A stretch of DNA of 60,374 bases, taken from Limnobacter litoralis. Lineage in GTDB: Bacteria > Pseudomonadota > Gammaproteobacteria > Burkholderiales > Burkholderiaceae_B. The translations under genes and the position numbers were made by a program. Every line of letters starts with the position of its first letter. Position 1 is the first letter of the stretch. The notes below the pieces were generated by a model, which was not told the DNA's origin, searched no databases, and saw only the letters and a program-made list of their open reading frames with translations. Below, in pieces: positions 52,341-60,175 of the stretch. The stretch covers positions 1 to 60,374 of the forward strand of contig NZ_BSOJ01000020.1 of the NCBI RefSeq assembly GCF_030160455.1, given 5' to 3'.

Positions 52341-53207
52341 TTAAAGCAGGTTCAGCGGTATTTTGGCATAAGCCACGCCATTGGCCTCGACGGGTGGCAA
52401 ATTGCCTGCACGAATATTGATTTGAACAGCGGGCAGCATCAGAACGGGCATATCCAGAGTGGCATCCCGCTTGGTTCGCATGGCAACAAACTCGTCTTCA
52501 GAAATGCCTTCACTGACGTGAATGTTGTGCGCCTTTTGCTCAGCCACGGTGGTTTCAAAGCGCACAGGGCGCCCGTTGGGTGGATAGTCGTGACACATAA
52601 ACAAACGCGTGTCATCAGGCAGACTTAGAATTTTGCGGGTAGAGGCGTACAAAGCCCGTGCGTCACCCCCCGGGAAATCGCAGCGCGCAGTGCCTACGTC
52701 AGGCATAAACAGGGTATCGCCCACAAACACAGCATCCTCAAACTGGTAGGCCACGCAAGCCGGCGTGTGGCCAGGCACAAACAGCACTTTGCCCACCAAA
52801 TCGCCCGCAGTGAATTCTTCGTCTTCTTTTAGCAAGACGTCAAATTGCGAGCCATCCAGCCTGAACTCGGGCTCCAGATTGAAAATGGCCTTGAACTTGC
52901 CCTGCACTTCGGTGATGTGATCGCCAATCGCGATCTGCCCGCCGAGTTTCGATCTCAAATAGGGCGCTGCTGACAGATGATCTGCATGCGCGTGGGTTTC
53001 AAGAATCCATTTCACCTTCAGCGCATTGCGGCTTACAAATTCCACAACACGATCGGCCGATGTGGTTCGCGTACGCCCCGACTTCGGATCGTAATCAAGC
53101 ACGGAATCAATCACCACACATTCAGAACCACAACCTGTGTGAACCACGTAAGTCACAGTGAATGTGGCTGGATCAAACAAACCCTCTACTTGCGGTGACA
53201 CGGTCAT
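52341..53207 (-). CDS. blh: Blh-type persulfide dioxygenase (MBL fold)
   Basis: Metallo-beta-lactamase-fold protein of 288 residues of the ETHE1/Blh group, which oxidises glutathione persulfide to sulfite. The metal motif THAHADHLSAAPYL, then PGHTPACVAY, GDTLFMPDVGTARCDFPGG and CHDY, supply the iron-binding His/Asp set. The C-terminal block NIRAGNLPPVEANGVAYAKIPLN is characteristic. ATG 53207 has GGAGAA upstream; the frame reaches a TTG 12 nt earlier. It is divergent from a BigR-like regulator over a 98-bp AT-rich control region, the arrangement expected for sulfide-induced expression. Confidence 0.9.
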   Translation of the reverse strand: MTVSPQVEGLFDPATFTVTYVVHTGCGSECVVIDSVLDYDPKSGRTRTTSADRVVEFVSRNALKVKWILETHAHADHLSAAPYLRSKLGGQIAIGDHITEVQGKFKAIFNLEPEFRLDGSQFDVLLKEDEEFTAGDLVGKVLFVPGHTPACVAYQFEDAVFVGDTLFMPDVGTARCDFPGGDARALYASTRKILSLPDDTRLFMCHDYPPNGRPVRFETTVAEQKAHNIHVSEGISEDEFVAMRTKRDATLDMPVLMLPAVQINIRAGNLPPVEANGVAYAKIPLNLL

Positions 53208-53228
53208 GACATTCTCCAAAAATCAATT

Positions 53229-53274
53229 TATATATTTATATATTATTGACAAACAATCTATCAGTCAATAAACT
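53229..53274 (+). promoter_or_regulatory. Promoter of bigR with AT-rich operator
   Basis: TTGACA (53246-53251), 17-bp spacer, TAAACT (53269-53274). The inverted repeat TATATA-TT-TATATA (53229-53242) abuts the -35 element. BigR boxes in Xylella and Agrobacterium are also AT-rich palindromes between bigR and blh, so this is the probable operator controlling both directions. Confidence 0.6.
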
Positions 53275-53305
53275 GAACTCGTTGATACACACTTTTTTCA
53301 TCGCC

Positions 53306-53641
53306 ATGAACATCGTCACCGTTGAATTGTCAGACATGCAGGCTTCGGCTCAAGAAGCGTGCAAGCTCATGAAGGTGCTTTCCAATCCCGATCGCCTGCT
53401 CATTCTCTGCCAACTGACTGAGGGTGAAAAGCGGGTCGGCGAGCTTGAATCACTGCTGGGCATTGTTCAACCCACTCTGTCGCAACAACTCACCGTGCTA
53501 CGCGATGAGGCGCTGGTCAACACCCGTCGTGAAGGCAAAAACATTTACTACTCATTGTCCAGCCCGCAGGCTTTGGCAGTGATGCAGGTGCTTTACCAAC
53601 AATTCTGTCAAACATCCAAGGAGACTCCAAATGAGCATTGA
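53306..53641 (+). CDS. bigR: BigR/SqrR-type persulfide-sensing repressor
   Basis: ArsR-fold repressor of 111 residues. The recognition helix reads QPTLSQQLTVLRDEALV. C35 (LLILCQL) and C101 (QQFCQ) are 66 residues apart, exactly the separation of the redox pair C41/C107 in SqrR and C42/C108 in BigR, which form a tetrasulfide bridge with reactive sulfur and release DNA. The start at ATG 53306 lacks a clear ribosome-binding site; ATG 53336 is the alternative. It overlaps the first YeeE-like gene by 11 bp and heads the sulfur operon. Confidence 0.87.
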   Translation: MNIVTVELSDMQASAQEACKLMKVLSNPDRLLILCQLTEGEKRVGELESLLGIVQPTLSQQLTVLRDEALVNTRREGKNIYYSLSSPQALAVMQVLYQQFCQTSKETPNEH

Positions 53642-54071
53642 CTGGACCCACTTCACGCCCTGGGCTTCGCTGTTCGGGGGTATTCTGATCGGTGTATCTG
53701 CCGCCCTTTTTGTGCTGTTCAATGGCCGAATTCTGGGCATTAGCGGGATTGTCGGCGGTTTGTTGAATCCGAAGTCAGGCGACGTGGCCTGGCGGTTTGT
53801 CTTCCTGCTCGGCATGGCCTGTGCGCCTTGGCTCTTCCTGAAGTTTGCGCCCGCAGACCTGGTGCAAGTGCCCACCATCGACGCGGGCAATCTCACCATA
53901 CTGGCCGCTGGCCTGCTGGTCGGCATTGGCACCCGTTACGGTTCAGGCTGCACCAGTGGCCACGGTGTGTGTGGTTTATCACGCTTGTCGCCCAGGTCGC
54001 TGGTCGCCACTTTGAGTTTCATGGCCGCCGGTTTTGCCATGGTGTTCATCGTCCGTCATCTGTTGGGTTAA
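53631..54071 (+). CDS. YeeE/YedE-family sulfur transporter half (PmpA-like)
   Basis: Membrane protein of 146 residues with four hydrophobic segments. The family signature [10 protein letters not shown], containing two cysteines, lies near 105-114. Full-length YeeE (TsuA) imports thiosulfate through a chain of cysteines; short halves like this one occur in pairs in BigR operons. The second half follows 13 nt later. Expected role: moving thiosulfate or sulfane-sulfur species across the inner membrane. Confidence 0.87.
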   Translation: MSIDWTHFTPWASLFGGILIGVSAALFVLFNGRILGISGIVGGLLNPKSGDVAWRFVFLLGMACAPWLFLKFAPADLVQVPTIDAGNLTILAAGLLVGIGTRYGSGCTSGHGVCGLSRLSPRSLVATLSFMAAGFAMVFIVRHLLG

Positions 54072-54084
54072 AAGGGGTACACAC

Positions 54085-54516
54085 ATGTCACGCTTCATTG
54101 AATTTCTTGTTGGCCTCATTTTCGGTGTGGGCCTTATTTTGTCGGGCATGACCAACCCGGCCAAAGTCATTGGTTTTCTGGATCTGTTTGGTCAATGGGA
54201 TCCTTCCCTGGCATTCGTCATGGGTGGCGCCATCCTGGTTGGACTGTTTGCCTTTGCCATCGCCAAAAAGCGCACCACCAACTTTTTGGGTGGCGCCATG
54301 CAACTGCCCAAAAGCACGCAGATCGACAAGCGCCTGGTAATCGGTTCGCTGGTGTTTGGTGCAGGCTGGGGGTTGGCAGGGTTTTGCCCGGGCCCTGCCT
54401 TGGTGTCGCTGGCGTCCGGCTATGAAATGGCAGCCCTGTTCGTGGTGGCCATGCTGCTGGGCATGCTGTTGTTTGAGCGTCTGGAAAAAATCGCCAAAAG
54501 GAAAAAGTCTGCATGA
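54085..54516 (+). CDS. YeeE/YedE-family second half (DUF6691, PmpB-like)
   Basis: Membrane protein of 143 residues, partner of the preceding half. It contains GLILSGMTNPAKVIGFLD near the N-terminus and the paired signature GFCPGPALVSL with one cysteine. Four membrane segments are predicted. ATG 54085 was chosen because the family begins MSxFxEFLVGLIFGxGL. It overlaps the following TauE/SafE gene by 4 bp. Both halves together would make one functional channel-like unit. Confidence 0.87.
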   Translation: MSRFIEFLVGLIFGVGLILSGMTNPAKVIGFLDLFGQWDPSLAFVMGGAILVGLFAFAIAKKRTTNFLGGAMQLPKSTQIDKRLVIGSLVFGAGWGLAGFCPGPALVSLASGYEMAALFVVAMLLGMLLFERLEKIAKRKKSA

Positions 54517-55316
54517 ACATCAGCATTGTGCTGGGCGCATTGGTGGGCGCCATTCTCGGCCTGACAGGGGCTGGCGGCGGCATTCTGGCAGTGCCTGCCT
54601 TGGTGTTCGGTATGCACCTCACTATGCAACAGGCCGCACCGGTCGCGCTGATGGCTGTTGCCATTGGTGCAGCCATTGGTGCCATTGAAGGACTGCGTCG
54701 GGGGGTGGTTCGCTACAAGGCGGCCGTGGTCATGGCCGTGTCGGGCGTGCCCATCACTTACCTTGGGCAAATTGTGGCTAAAAATCTGTCACAACCCATT
54801 TTGCTGATCTGTTTTTCAACGGTCATGATTGTGGTGGCCATTCGCATGATGATGCAGGCCAGGTCTGCAGGCGGCATTCCCCTGACCGACCCCTTTGCCC
54901 CAGGCAAAATTCATCCTGACACCGGCAAATTTGTCTGGAATGCAACAACCGCCAGCGTTTTGGTGGGCATCGGGATGCTCACTGGTTTCATGACTGGCCT
55001 GCTGGGTGTGGGCGGCGGTTTTGTGATCGTGCCCATGCTCAAAAAATTCACGCAGGTCAGCATGCAGGGCATCGTGGCCACCTCACTGCTGGTCATTGCC
55101 CTCGTGGGGGCTGGTGGCGTGGCCACAGCACTGATTCACGGCATTCATGTACCAGTGCATCAGGCCGCCCTTTTTACACTGGCCACAGCCATTGGCATGC
55201 TGGTTGGCCGCAAGGCCATTCACCACATCAATGCAAAAACGGTGCAGCAAATTTTCTCAGTGGTTTTGCTGTGCGTGGCTGCCGGCCTGATGGTCAAAGG
55301 CATTCTCAACTTTTAA
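54513..55316 (+). CDS. TauE/SafE-family sulfite/sulfonate exporter
   Basis: Membrane permease of 267 residues. The two half-repeats are seen in LVGAILGLTGAGGGILAVPALVF (N-terminal) and GFMTGLLGVGGGFVIVPML (C-terminal). About eight membrane helices are predicted. In a BigR cluster with a persulfide dioxygenase, export of the sulfite produced is the logical role. Last plus-strand gene of the operon. It overlaps the convergent rhodanese gene by 11 bp. Confidence 0.88.
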   Translation: MNISIVLGALVGAILGLTGAGGGILAVPALVFGMHLTMQQAAPVALMAVAIGAAIGAIEGLRRGVVRYKAAVVMAVSGVPITYLGQIVAKNLSQPILLICFSTVMIVVAIRMMMQARSAGGIPLTDPFAPGKIHPDTGKFVWNATTASVLVGIGMLTGFMTGLLGVGGGFVIVPMLKKFTQVSMQGIVATSLLVIALVGAGGVATALIHGIHVPVHQAALFTLATAIGMLVGRKAIHHINAKTVQQIFSVVLLCVAAGLMVKGILNF

Positions 55317-56919
55317 GCGGTTTAAAGTGGTGTGTGCCGTCCCGGCCCAACTGCTCAACAAGTCCAAATTCCCAGTCCAGGTAGGCCTGCATGGCCGACT
55401 TGGGCACTTGGGTGCCTTCATAGGGGCGACGATACCGGTCAATCGGTTCACACAAGCGAATGCCCTCGCCTTTTTCCAGGGCCAAACCCTGTTCTCGCCA
55501 GCCTGCGTTGCCCTTCTCAAGCACAAACACAGCCTGCCCCAGTCGTTTGGACAATTCCGGCGCCATAAAAGCCGACAGTGAACCGTCCTCACACGTCAAA
55601 ACGCACTTTTGCCCCTCGGTCAGCGCAATGCGGGCCGATTCCAGCAAGGAGCGCAACAGATAACAGGCGCCTGGCACATGCCCACGCTGGTAATTGGCGT
55701 AACGACTGGCATCAATTACCAATGGTTTCACCTCTTCTTGCAGCCAGCCCGCAAGGCGCTGGGCGGTCACGGTCATTAATCCGGCTGGCAAAGGCGGTGT
55801 ACTGCGCACAAAAGGCCCTTGTTGATCAAAGGCAGAAAGGGGCGCATCGTCCAGCACATACACGTCCCAGGCCATCTGTGCCAGCCAAGATGCAGCCATG
55901 TTTGCGCGCACGCCGTCGTCATCCACCACCACAACACGGGCACCGCGCACTGGCGCGTACATTTCTGTCTCTTGCACCAATTGCCCGCCGGGTATCGAAA
56001 AAAACCCAGGCAAATGTCCGCTTTCATATTCTTGAACACTGCGAACATCAAAGGCGTAAGTGGTTCGCCCCTGCTGGCCCTGCCACTGCTGAAGCTGCGC
56101 TAGGGTGGCGCGTTTTACCCCCGCGCGATCGGCCACACTGCGGGCACGGGCACGGGCCTGCTTCCGTGTTTCCTCACTGACCTCTGAGTAAGTTCGGCTT
56201 TGCCCGTGCTCAAGCGTTTGATCGGCCAGCGTCCAGCCAATCGTGCCGTTGCGCAAGGCCACCACTTCATTGGGTACCCCAGCATTGATCAATGATTGCG
56301 TGCCAATCAGGCTGCGGGTTCTGCCTGCGCAGTTGATCACAATTTTGGTCGACGGATTGGGCACCAGCTCGGGTATTCTCAACACCAACTCAGCCCCTGG
56401 CACGCTGACCGAAGTCGGAATGTTCATGGTCTGATATTCATCAAAGCGACGCACATCCACCACGACCATGTCTTCACCTTCGTCCAGCCATTTTTTGACA
56501 GTCTGGGCTGGTTGCGAGGGGGTGTGGCAAACAGCCTCCAACAATTCACCGAAGGCTTTGCTGGGCACATTCACGTCAATAAAAAGCTCGCCGCCGGCCT
56601 CCCGCCACTCGGCAATACCGCCGCGAAACACGTACACCTGCGTGTAACCCATGCCAGTCAGCCTGTCCGCTGCAGCCTCGGCCAAGCCCTCGCCCGCATC
56701 AATCAAAACGACCACCACGTCCTTTCGCGGCAGTTTGGTGTAGGCATCCAGCTCCAGCCGAGAAAGTGACAAATTGGCGGCAAACAGGGGGTGCCCAGTG
56801 GCATGGGGCGCTTCCTCCCGCACATCCAGCAAGGCAATTTCCTCGCGGTTCAGCAGGCGGTTGCGCACAAAGGCGTAGTCTGCAAAACGGACTTGCAGCG
56901 CGTTGTTTTGGGAAATCAT
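55306..56919 (-). CDS. Four-domain rhodanese protein
   Basis: Sulfurtransferase-like protein of 537 residues with four rhodanese modules (about 8-112, 128-240, 265-375, 385-480). Only two keep a cysteine in the active loop: the second (INCAGRTRS, C197) and the fourth (LTCEDGSLSA). In the first the loop reads IDAGEGLA and in the third VDDDGVRAN, so these are non-catalytic. The extra C-terminal tail holds YEGTQVPKSAMQAYLDWEFG. It could move sulfane sulfur between the persulfide enzymes around it. ATG 56919 fits the family start. The cysteine dioxygenase gene lies 13 nt upstream, on the same strand. Confidence 0.88.
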   Translation of the reverse strand: MISQNNALQVRFADYAFVRNRLLNREEIALLDVREEAPHATGHPLFAANLSLSRLELDAYTKLPRKDVVVVLIDAGEGLAEAAADRLTGMGYTQVYVFRGGIAEWREAGGELFIDVNVPSKAFGELLEAVCHTPSQPAQTVKKWLDEGEDMVVVDVRRFDEYQTMNIPTSVSVPGAELVLRIPELVPNPSTKIVINCAGRTRSLIGTQSLINAGVPNEVVALRNGTIGWTLADQTLEHGQSRTYSEVSEETRKQARARARSVADRAGVKRATLAQLQQWQGQQGRTTYAFDVRSVQEYESGHLPGFFSIPGGQLVQETEMYAPVRGARVVVVDDDGVRANMAASWLAQMAWDVYVLDDAPLSAFDQQGPFVRSTPPLPAGLMTVTAQRLAGWLQEEVKPLVIDASRYANYQRGHVPGACYLLRSLLESARIALTEGQKCVLTCEDGSLSAFMAPELSKRLGQAVFVLEKGNAGWREQGLALEKGEGIRLCEPIDRYRRPYEGTQVPKSAMQAYLDWEFGLVEQLGRDGTHHFKPLKS

Positions 56920-56932
56920 GATGAAAACCTGC

Positions 56933-57520
56933 TCAATTGACGTTTGAGTAGCCAGAAATGAAAGTCTTGGGTGCTGAGCCATCGACCGGGTAGACTTGTC
57001 GGCTCACCTTGCCAATGTTGGCGCCATAGGCGTGCACACTGACCGAAACCCGGTCATTGAATGCATTCCACACCTTGTGCACGTCGCCCAGGGTTGGCGA
57101 CACACACTCCACATCGCCAGGCTGTAGTTGCTGGGTTTCGCCTTTTGGCTTGGGCTGCGTGCCATCCAAGGCAACATCGTAAGCCTGCGCATATTCAGAC
57201 CCGCGCAACATGCCGATGACGCCCCACACCGTGTGATCGTGAATGGGCGTGGCCTGACCGGGGCCCCATACAAAACTGACCACTGAAAAGCGGTCATCAG
57301 GATCGGCGTACAACAAATATTGTTGGTAATACTCCGGATGGGGTTTGCAAAACTCTTCGCTCAGCCAGTTGTCGTTTTGAACCAGCGTTTTCATGAAACT
57401 GGCCACCTGCGGCAACACCAGTTCTTCGGAAGAATGCTCGTTGATTGCGGAAGTGACTTGCCGAACGAAGTCACCCAAAGGCCCCGAAGGGACCACGGCG
57501 AATTGAGGCCGATTCTCCAT
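56933..57520 (-). CDS. Cysteine dioxygenase-family protein
   Basis: Cupin dioxygenase of 195 residues that adds O2 to a thiol to give a sulfinate, for example cysteine to cysteine sulfinate. The iron ligands are the two His of TPIHDHTVWGVIGMLRG and the later His in SVHAYGANIG. The length is right for the bacterial family; 3-mercaptopropionate is an alternative substrate. ATG 57520 has AGGAG upstream. The frame continues upstream through the tandem repeats but that part is unlikely to be coding. It is followed within 13 nt by the rhodanese gene, and the pair converges on the BigR operon. Confidence 0.87.
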   Translation of the reverse strand: MENRPQFAVVPSGPLGDFVRQVTSAINEHSSEELVLPQVASFMKTLVQNDNWLSEEFCKPHPEYYQQYLLYADPDDRFSVVSFVWGPGQATPIHDHTVWGVIGMLRGSEYAQAYDVALDGTQPKPKGETQQLQPGDVECVSPTLGDVHKVWNAFNDRVSVSVHAYGANIGKVSRQVYPVDGSAPKTFISGYSNVN

Positions 57521-57603
57521 ACACACTCCTGCTACTGCTTGTCTTTTTAACTGCTTGTTTTTGTGAAAGTATGACAGAAAACAGAGCACTGGAGGAGCAG
57601 TGT

Positions 57604-57803
57604 GAAAAGCTTCGAATCCCTTCTGCGCCACCCCTGCATGCCGCATACTGCGCCACTTGGCGTGTCGATTCTCCCGGCTTTTCGCTTGCAGGCGAAAAGC
57701 TTCGAATCCCTTCTGCGCCACCCCTACGCGCCGCATACTGCGTCACTTGGCGTGTCGATTCTCCCGGCTTTTCGCTTGCAGGCGAAAAGCTTCGAATCCC
57801 TTC
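57604..57803. repeat. 90-bp tandem repeat, two full copies and a partial third
   Basis: Unit 1 is 57604-57693 and unit 2 is 57694-57783, differing at about four positions. A third copy begins at 57784 and diverges after about 20 bp. The junctions form a perfect hairpin, GCTTTTCGC-TTGCAG-GCGAAAAGC (57677-57700 and 57767-57790). Near each unit start lies TTCGAATCCCTTC, also present in the tRNA-Ser gene nearby, followed in units 1 and 2 by TGCGCCACC, like the 3' half of a tRNA. A further hairpin, GCAAAGCCC-GCAG-GGGCTTTGC, is at 57806-57827. The period is a multiple of three, so reading frames stay open through it, but I see no gene. Confidence 0.85.
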
Positions 57804-57843
57804 CCGCAAAGCCCGCAGGGGCTTTGCTCTCCCCGCCCAAATG

Positions 57844-57873
57844 AAAAAACCCGCCACAAGGGCGGGTTTTTTT
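57844..57873. terminator. Bidirectional terminator beside tRNA-Ser
   Basis: Six A, stem ACCCGCC/GGCGGGT with a 5-nt loop, then seven T. On the minus strand it lies 8 nt after the tRNA-Ser 3' end and is its likely terminator. It also stops any plus-strand transcript crossing the tandem repeats. The stem-loop is the same as at 231-253. Confidence 0.88.
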
Positions 57874-57881
57874 GAATTGGC

Positions 57882-57972
57882 TGGCGGAGAGGAAGGGATT
57901 CGAACCCTCGATACGCTATTAACGTATACACGCTTTCCAGGCGTGCGACTTCAACCACTCATCCACCTCTCC
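57882..57972 (-). tRNA. tRNA-Ser (anticodon GGA)
   Basis: A 91-nt type II tRNA including encoded CCA. The acceptor stem GGAGAGG pairs with CCTCTCC. The anticodon loop CTGGAAA gives anticodon GGA, reading UCC and UCU. The long variable arm (ACGTTAATAGCGT region) is typical of tRNA-Ser. The T-arm is GAGGG-TTCGAAT-CCCTT. It stands alone between the tandem repeats and the symporter gene. Confidence 0.96.
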
Positions 57973-58028
57973 GTGCATGAGGGCGCAAGTATAGCAAAGA
58001 ACGCGCCTGCCTTGCCAACTTTTGCGCG

Positions 58029-60092
58029 TTAATTCAATAACTCAGCTTCGGGTCTTTCCGGTGCGCGCAACACACGCACCATCTCGCTGCTGTCGCCCGG
58101 GTTTTTGTCGGTCAATGACATGACCACCATGGCCAGTGCGCTCAAGGGGATGGTGATGACACTGGACCCAATTGCGCTGATGCCAAACAAGTCCAGAGGG
58201 TCAAAATGCAAATAGCCCATCAGGCTGGTGTTGGTCAGGCACAAAATCAACACCGCGCTGAAAAAGCCTACGGCCATCGACCACACTGCCCCCCGGCGGC
58301 TGGCGCGTGCCCAGAAAATGCCGACCACCAGCGGCACAAACAGGGCTGAACCCGCCAATGCAAATGCCGAACCGACCACCGCCACAATGTTGCCGGGCTG
58401 AAGCGAGGTAACCCAGGCCGCACTCATCGCTGCGCCCAGCAAGGCGATCTTGGACATGGTGACGCGCCGCTGCGCAGTGGCTTCTGGCGCATAAATCCGA
58501 AAATACAAGTCATGCGCCAGTGAATTGGCAATTGCCAGCAACAACCCATCGGCAGTCGACAAGGCCGCAGCCAGCCCACCCGCAGCAATCAAGCCCGACA
58601 GAAAAAACGGCAGGCCGGCAATTTCCGGGGTCACCAACACCAGCACGTCAGGGTTGATGGTGACCTCTGCAAATTGAACAATGCCATCGTGATTGACGTC
58701 TTGCATGGTGGCCAGGCCGGGGATCACCCTCGACCAGGCGGCAATCCAGTTGGGAATGTCCGAATAACTCAATCCCACCAAATGCTCATACACCACCAAC
58801 TTGGCCAGGCTGGCCAACCAGGGGGCCGCCAGATACAACACGAGAATAAAGCCCAGCGCGTACACCACAGACCAACGGGTTGTCTTGGCGTCTGGGGTGG
58901 TAAAAAACCGCATCAAAATGTGGGGCAAGGCCACCGTGCCACACATCAGCGTGAACACCACCGCCAAAAAATTGATGGAGCCATGTAGGTCGGTCTCGCC
59001 TTCACCCGCTGCGGGCAAGCCGTAGTGGGGCACGCTCACTTTGACCTTTTCCAGCATTTCCTGGCGCTTGCGCGTCCAATAACTTTTTGCAGCCTGTGGG
59101 CTGGGGGGGAAATTGGCCAGAATTTGCTCGTCTCGTTTGATTTCCTTGAACGTGGAGCCATCGTAACGTGCCATTTCCAGATTTTTACGACGGGCTTCAT
59201 ACCCTTCTGACCAGGACGCGGGCAAACCGTCGATCAGCAATTGATATCGGTAAGCTTCTTTGCGGTACATCTCCCGCACTTCAATTTCAGCAGGGTCTGC
59301 ATTCAGCTTCTTTTCCTGATCCTGAATGTACTGGGGGAAGCTGACGAGCTTGCCTTCTGAGGTCCAGTCTGCACGGTCCTTCTGGGCGCTGGCAAACAGA
59401 GCCGCCACCGTCACCGCCATGGCAACGATCATCACGATGTATTGCGCCACCTCCGTCCAGGTTACGGCACGCATACCCCCCAAAAATGAACACAACAAAA
59501 TACCGGCAAGGCCAAAAAACACGCCAATGCCAAACTCAACCCCTGCAAATCGCGAGGTGATCAACCCCACTGCGTAAATCTGCGCGATCACATACACGAA
59601 TGAAATGGAGACCGTGACCCCGATGCAGATCAAGCGCACCGCCTTGCCATTGTCACCGCCCGAGTAACGGGCCGCCAGAAAATCGCCAATCGAAAAAAAA
59701 TCGAACTTGCGCATGTACGGTGCAATCAACAGGGCGATCAAGACAAACCCCCCGGTCCAACCCACCAAAAAGGCCAAGGCTTCAAAACCGCTGTAGTAAA
59801 GGGTGCCAGCCACACCCAGAAACGATGCAGCACTCATCCAGTCCGCTGCTGTGGCCATGCCGTTGTACACCGCAGGCACGGCGCGCGACGCCACGAAATA
59901 CTCACGCAGGTTCGAAGTGCGGCTCATCATGCCGATGACCGCATACGCACCCAGAGTTACAAAAATGAAGAAATAGCCGATCCATTGGCGCGCAACGCCA
60001 AGGTCCTCCATCACTGCGGCCACGCCGATACAGGCCAGAAAGCCAAGCGCCAACACCGAGAAAAACCGGGTCAGGCTCATGGCGAAACTCAT
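58029..60092 (-). CDS. Large sodium/solute symporter (VC_2705/ActP-like)
   Basis: Inner-membrane SSS-family transporter of 687 residues, longer than ActP (about 550). The N-terminal half has GMATAADWMSAASFLGVAG, typical of the acetate/pyruvate branch. A hydrophilic insert of about 140 residues (near 240-380, rich in Lys/Glu) and a short calcium-loop-like motif DVNHDGIVQFAE (near 470) distinguish the large subfamily. FLSGLIAAGGLAAALSTADGLLLAIANSLAHD is the conserved core, in two parts. Next to acs, a monocarboxylate such as acetate is the likely substrate. GGAGAG precedes the ATG. Confidence 0.88.
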   Translation of the reverse strand: MSFAMSLTRFFSVLALGFLACIGVAAVMEDLGVARQWIGYFFIFVTLGAYAVIGMMSRTSNLREYFVASRAVPAVYNGMATAADWMSAASFLGVAGTLYYSGFEALAFLVGWTGGFVLIALLIAPYMRKFDFFSIGDFLAARYSGGDNGKAVRLICIGVTVSISFVYVIAQIYAVGLITSRFAGVEFGIGVFFGLAGILLCSFLGGMRAVTWTEVAQYIVMIVAMAVTVAALFASAQKDRADWTSEGKLVSFPQYIQDQEKKLNADPAEIEVREMYRKEAYRYQLLIDGLPASWSEGYEARRKNLEMARYDGSTFKEIKRDEQILANFPPSPQAAKSYWTRKRQEMLEKVKVSVPHYGLPAAGEGETDLHGSINFLAVVFTLMCGTVALPHILMRFFTTPDAKTTRWSVVYALGFILVLYLAAPWLASLAKLVVYEHLVGLSYSDIPNWIAAWSRVIPGLATMQDVNHDGIVQFAEVTINPDVLVLVTPEIAGLPFFLSGLIAAGGLAAALSTADGLLLAIANSLAHDLYFRIYAPEATAQRRVTMSKIALLGAAMSAAWVTSLQPGNIVAVVGSAFALAGSALFVPLVVGIFWARASRRGAVWSMAVGFFSAVLILCLTNTSLMGYLHFDPLDLFGISAIGSSVITIPLSALAMVVMSLTDKNPGDSSEMVRVLRAPERPEAELLN

Positions 60093-60129
60093 GTCTTGCT
60101 CTCCAAATGCGGCTCCAGGGGTTCAGGCG

Positions 60130-60164
60130 AAAAAAAAGCCAGCTTAAAACAAGCTGGCTTTTTC
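60130..60164 (-). terminator. Terminator between acs and the symporter
   Basis: Stem AAGCCAGCTT/AAGCTGGCTT around an AAAAC loop, flanked by A and T runs on both sides. On the minus strand it follows the acs stop by about 12 nt and precedes the symporter start by about 40 nt, so it should limit read-through from acs. Confidence 0.82.
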
Positions 60165-60175
60165 TTGAACTGCAT

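Noticed and set aside
57604-57803. CRISPR array
   Set aside because: The 90-bp units are contiguous, without unique spacers, and no cas gene is nearby.
57471-58032. Open frames on both strands through the 90-bp repeats and tRNA-Ser
   Set aside because: They stay open only because the repeat length is a multiple of three. They cross a tRNA and a terminator, and their products are repeats of the same 30 residues.
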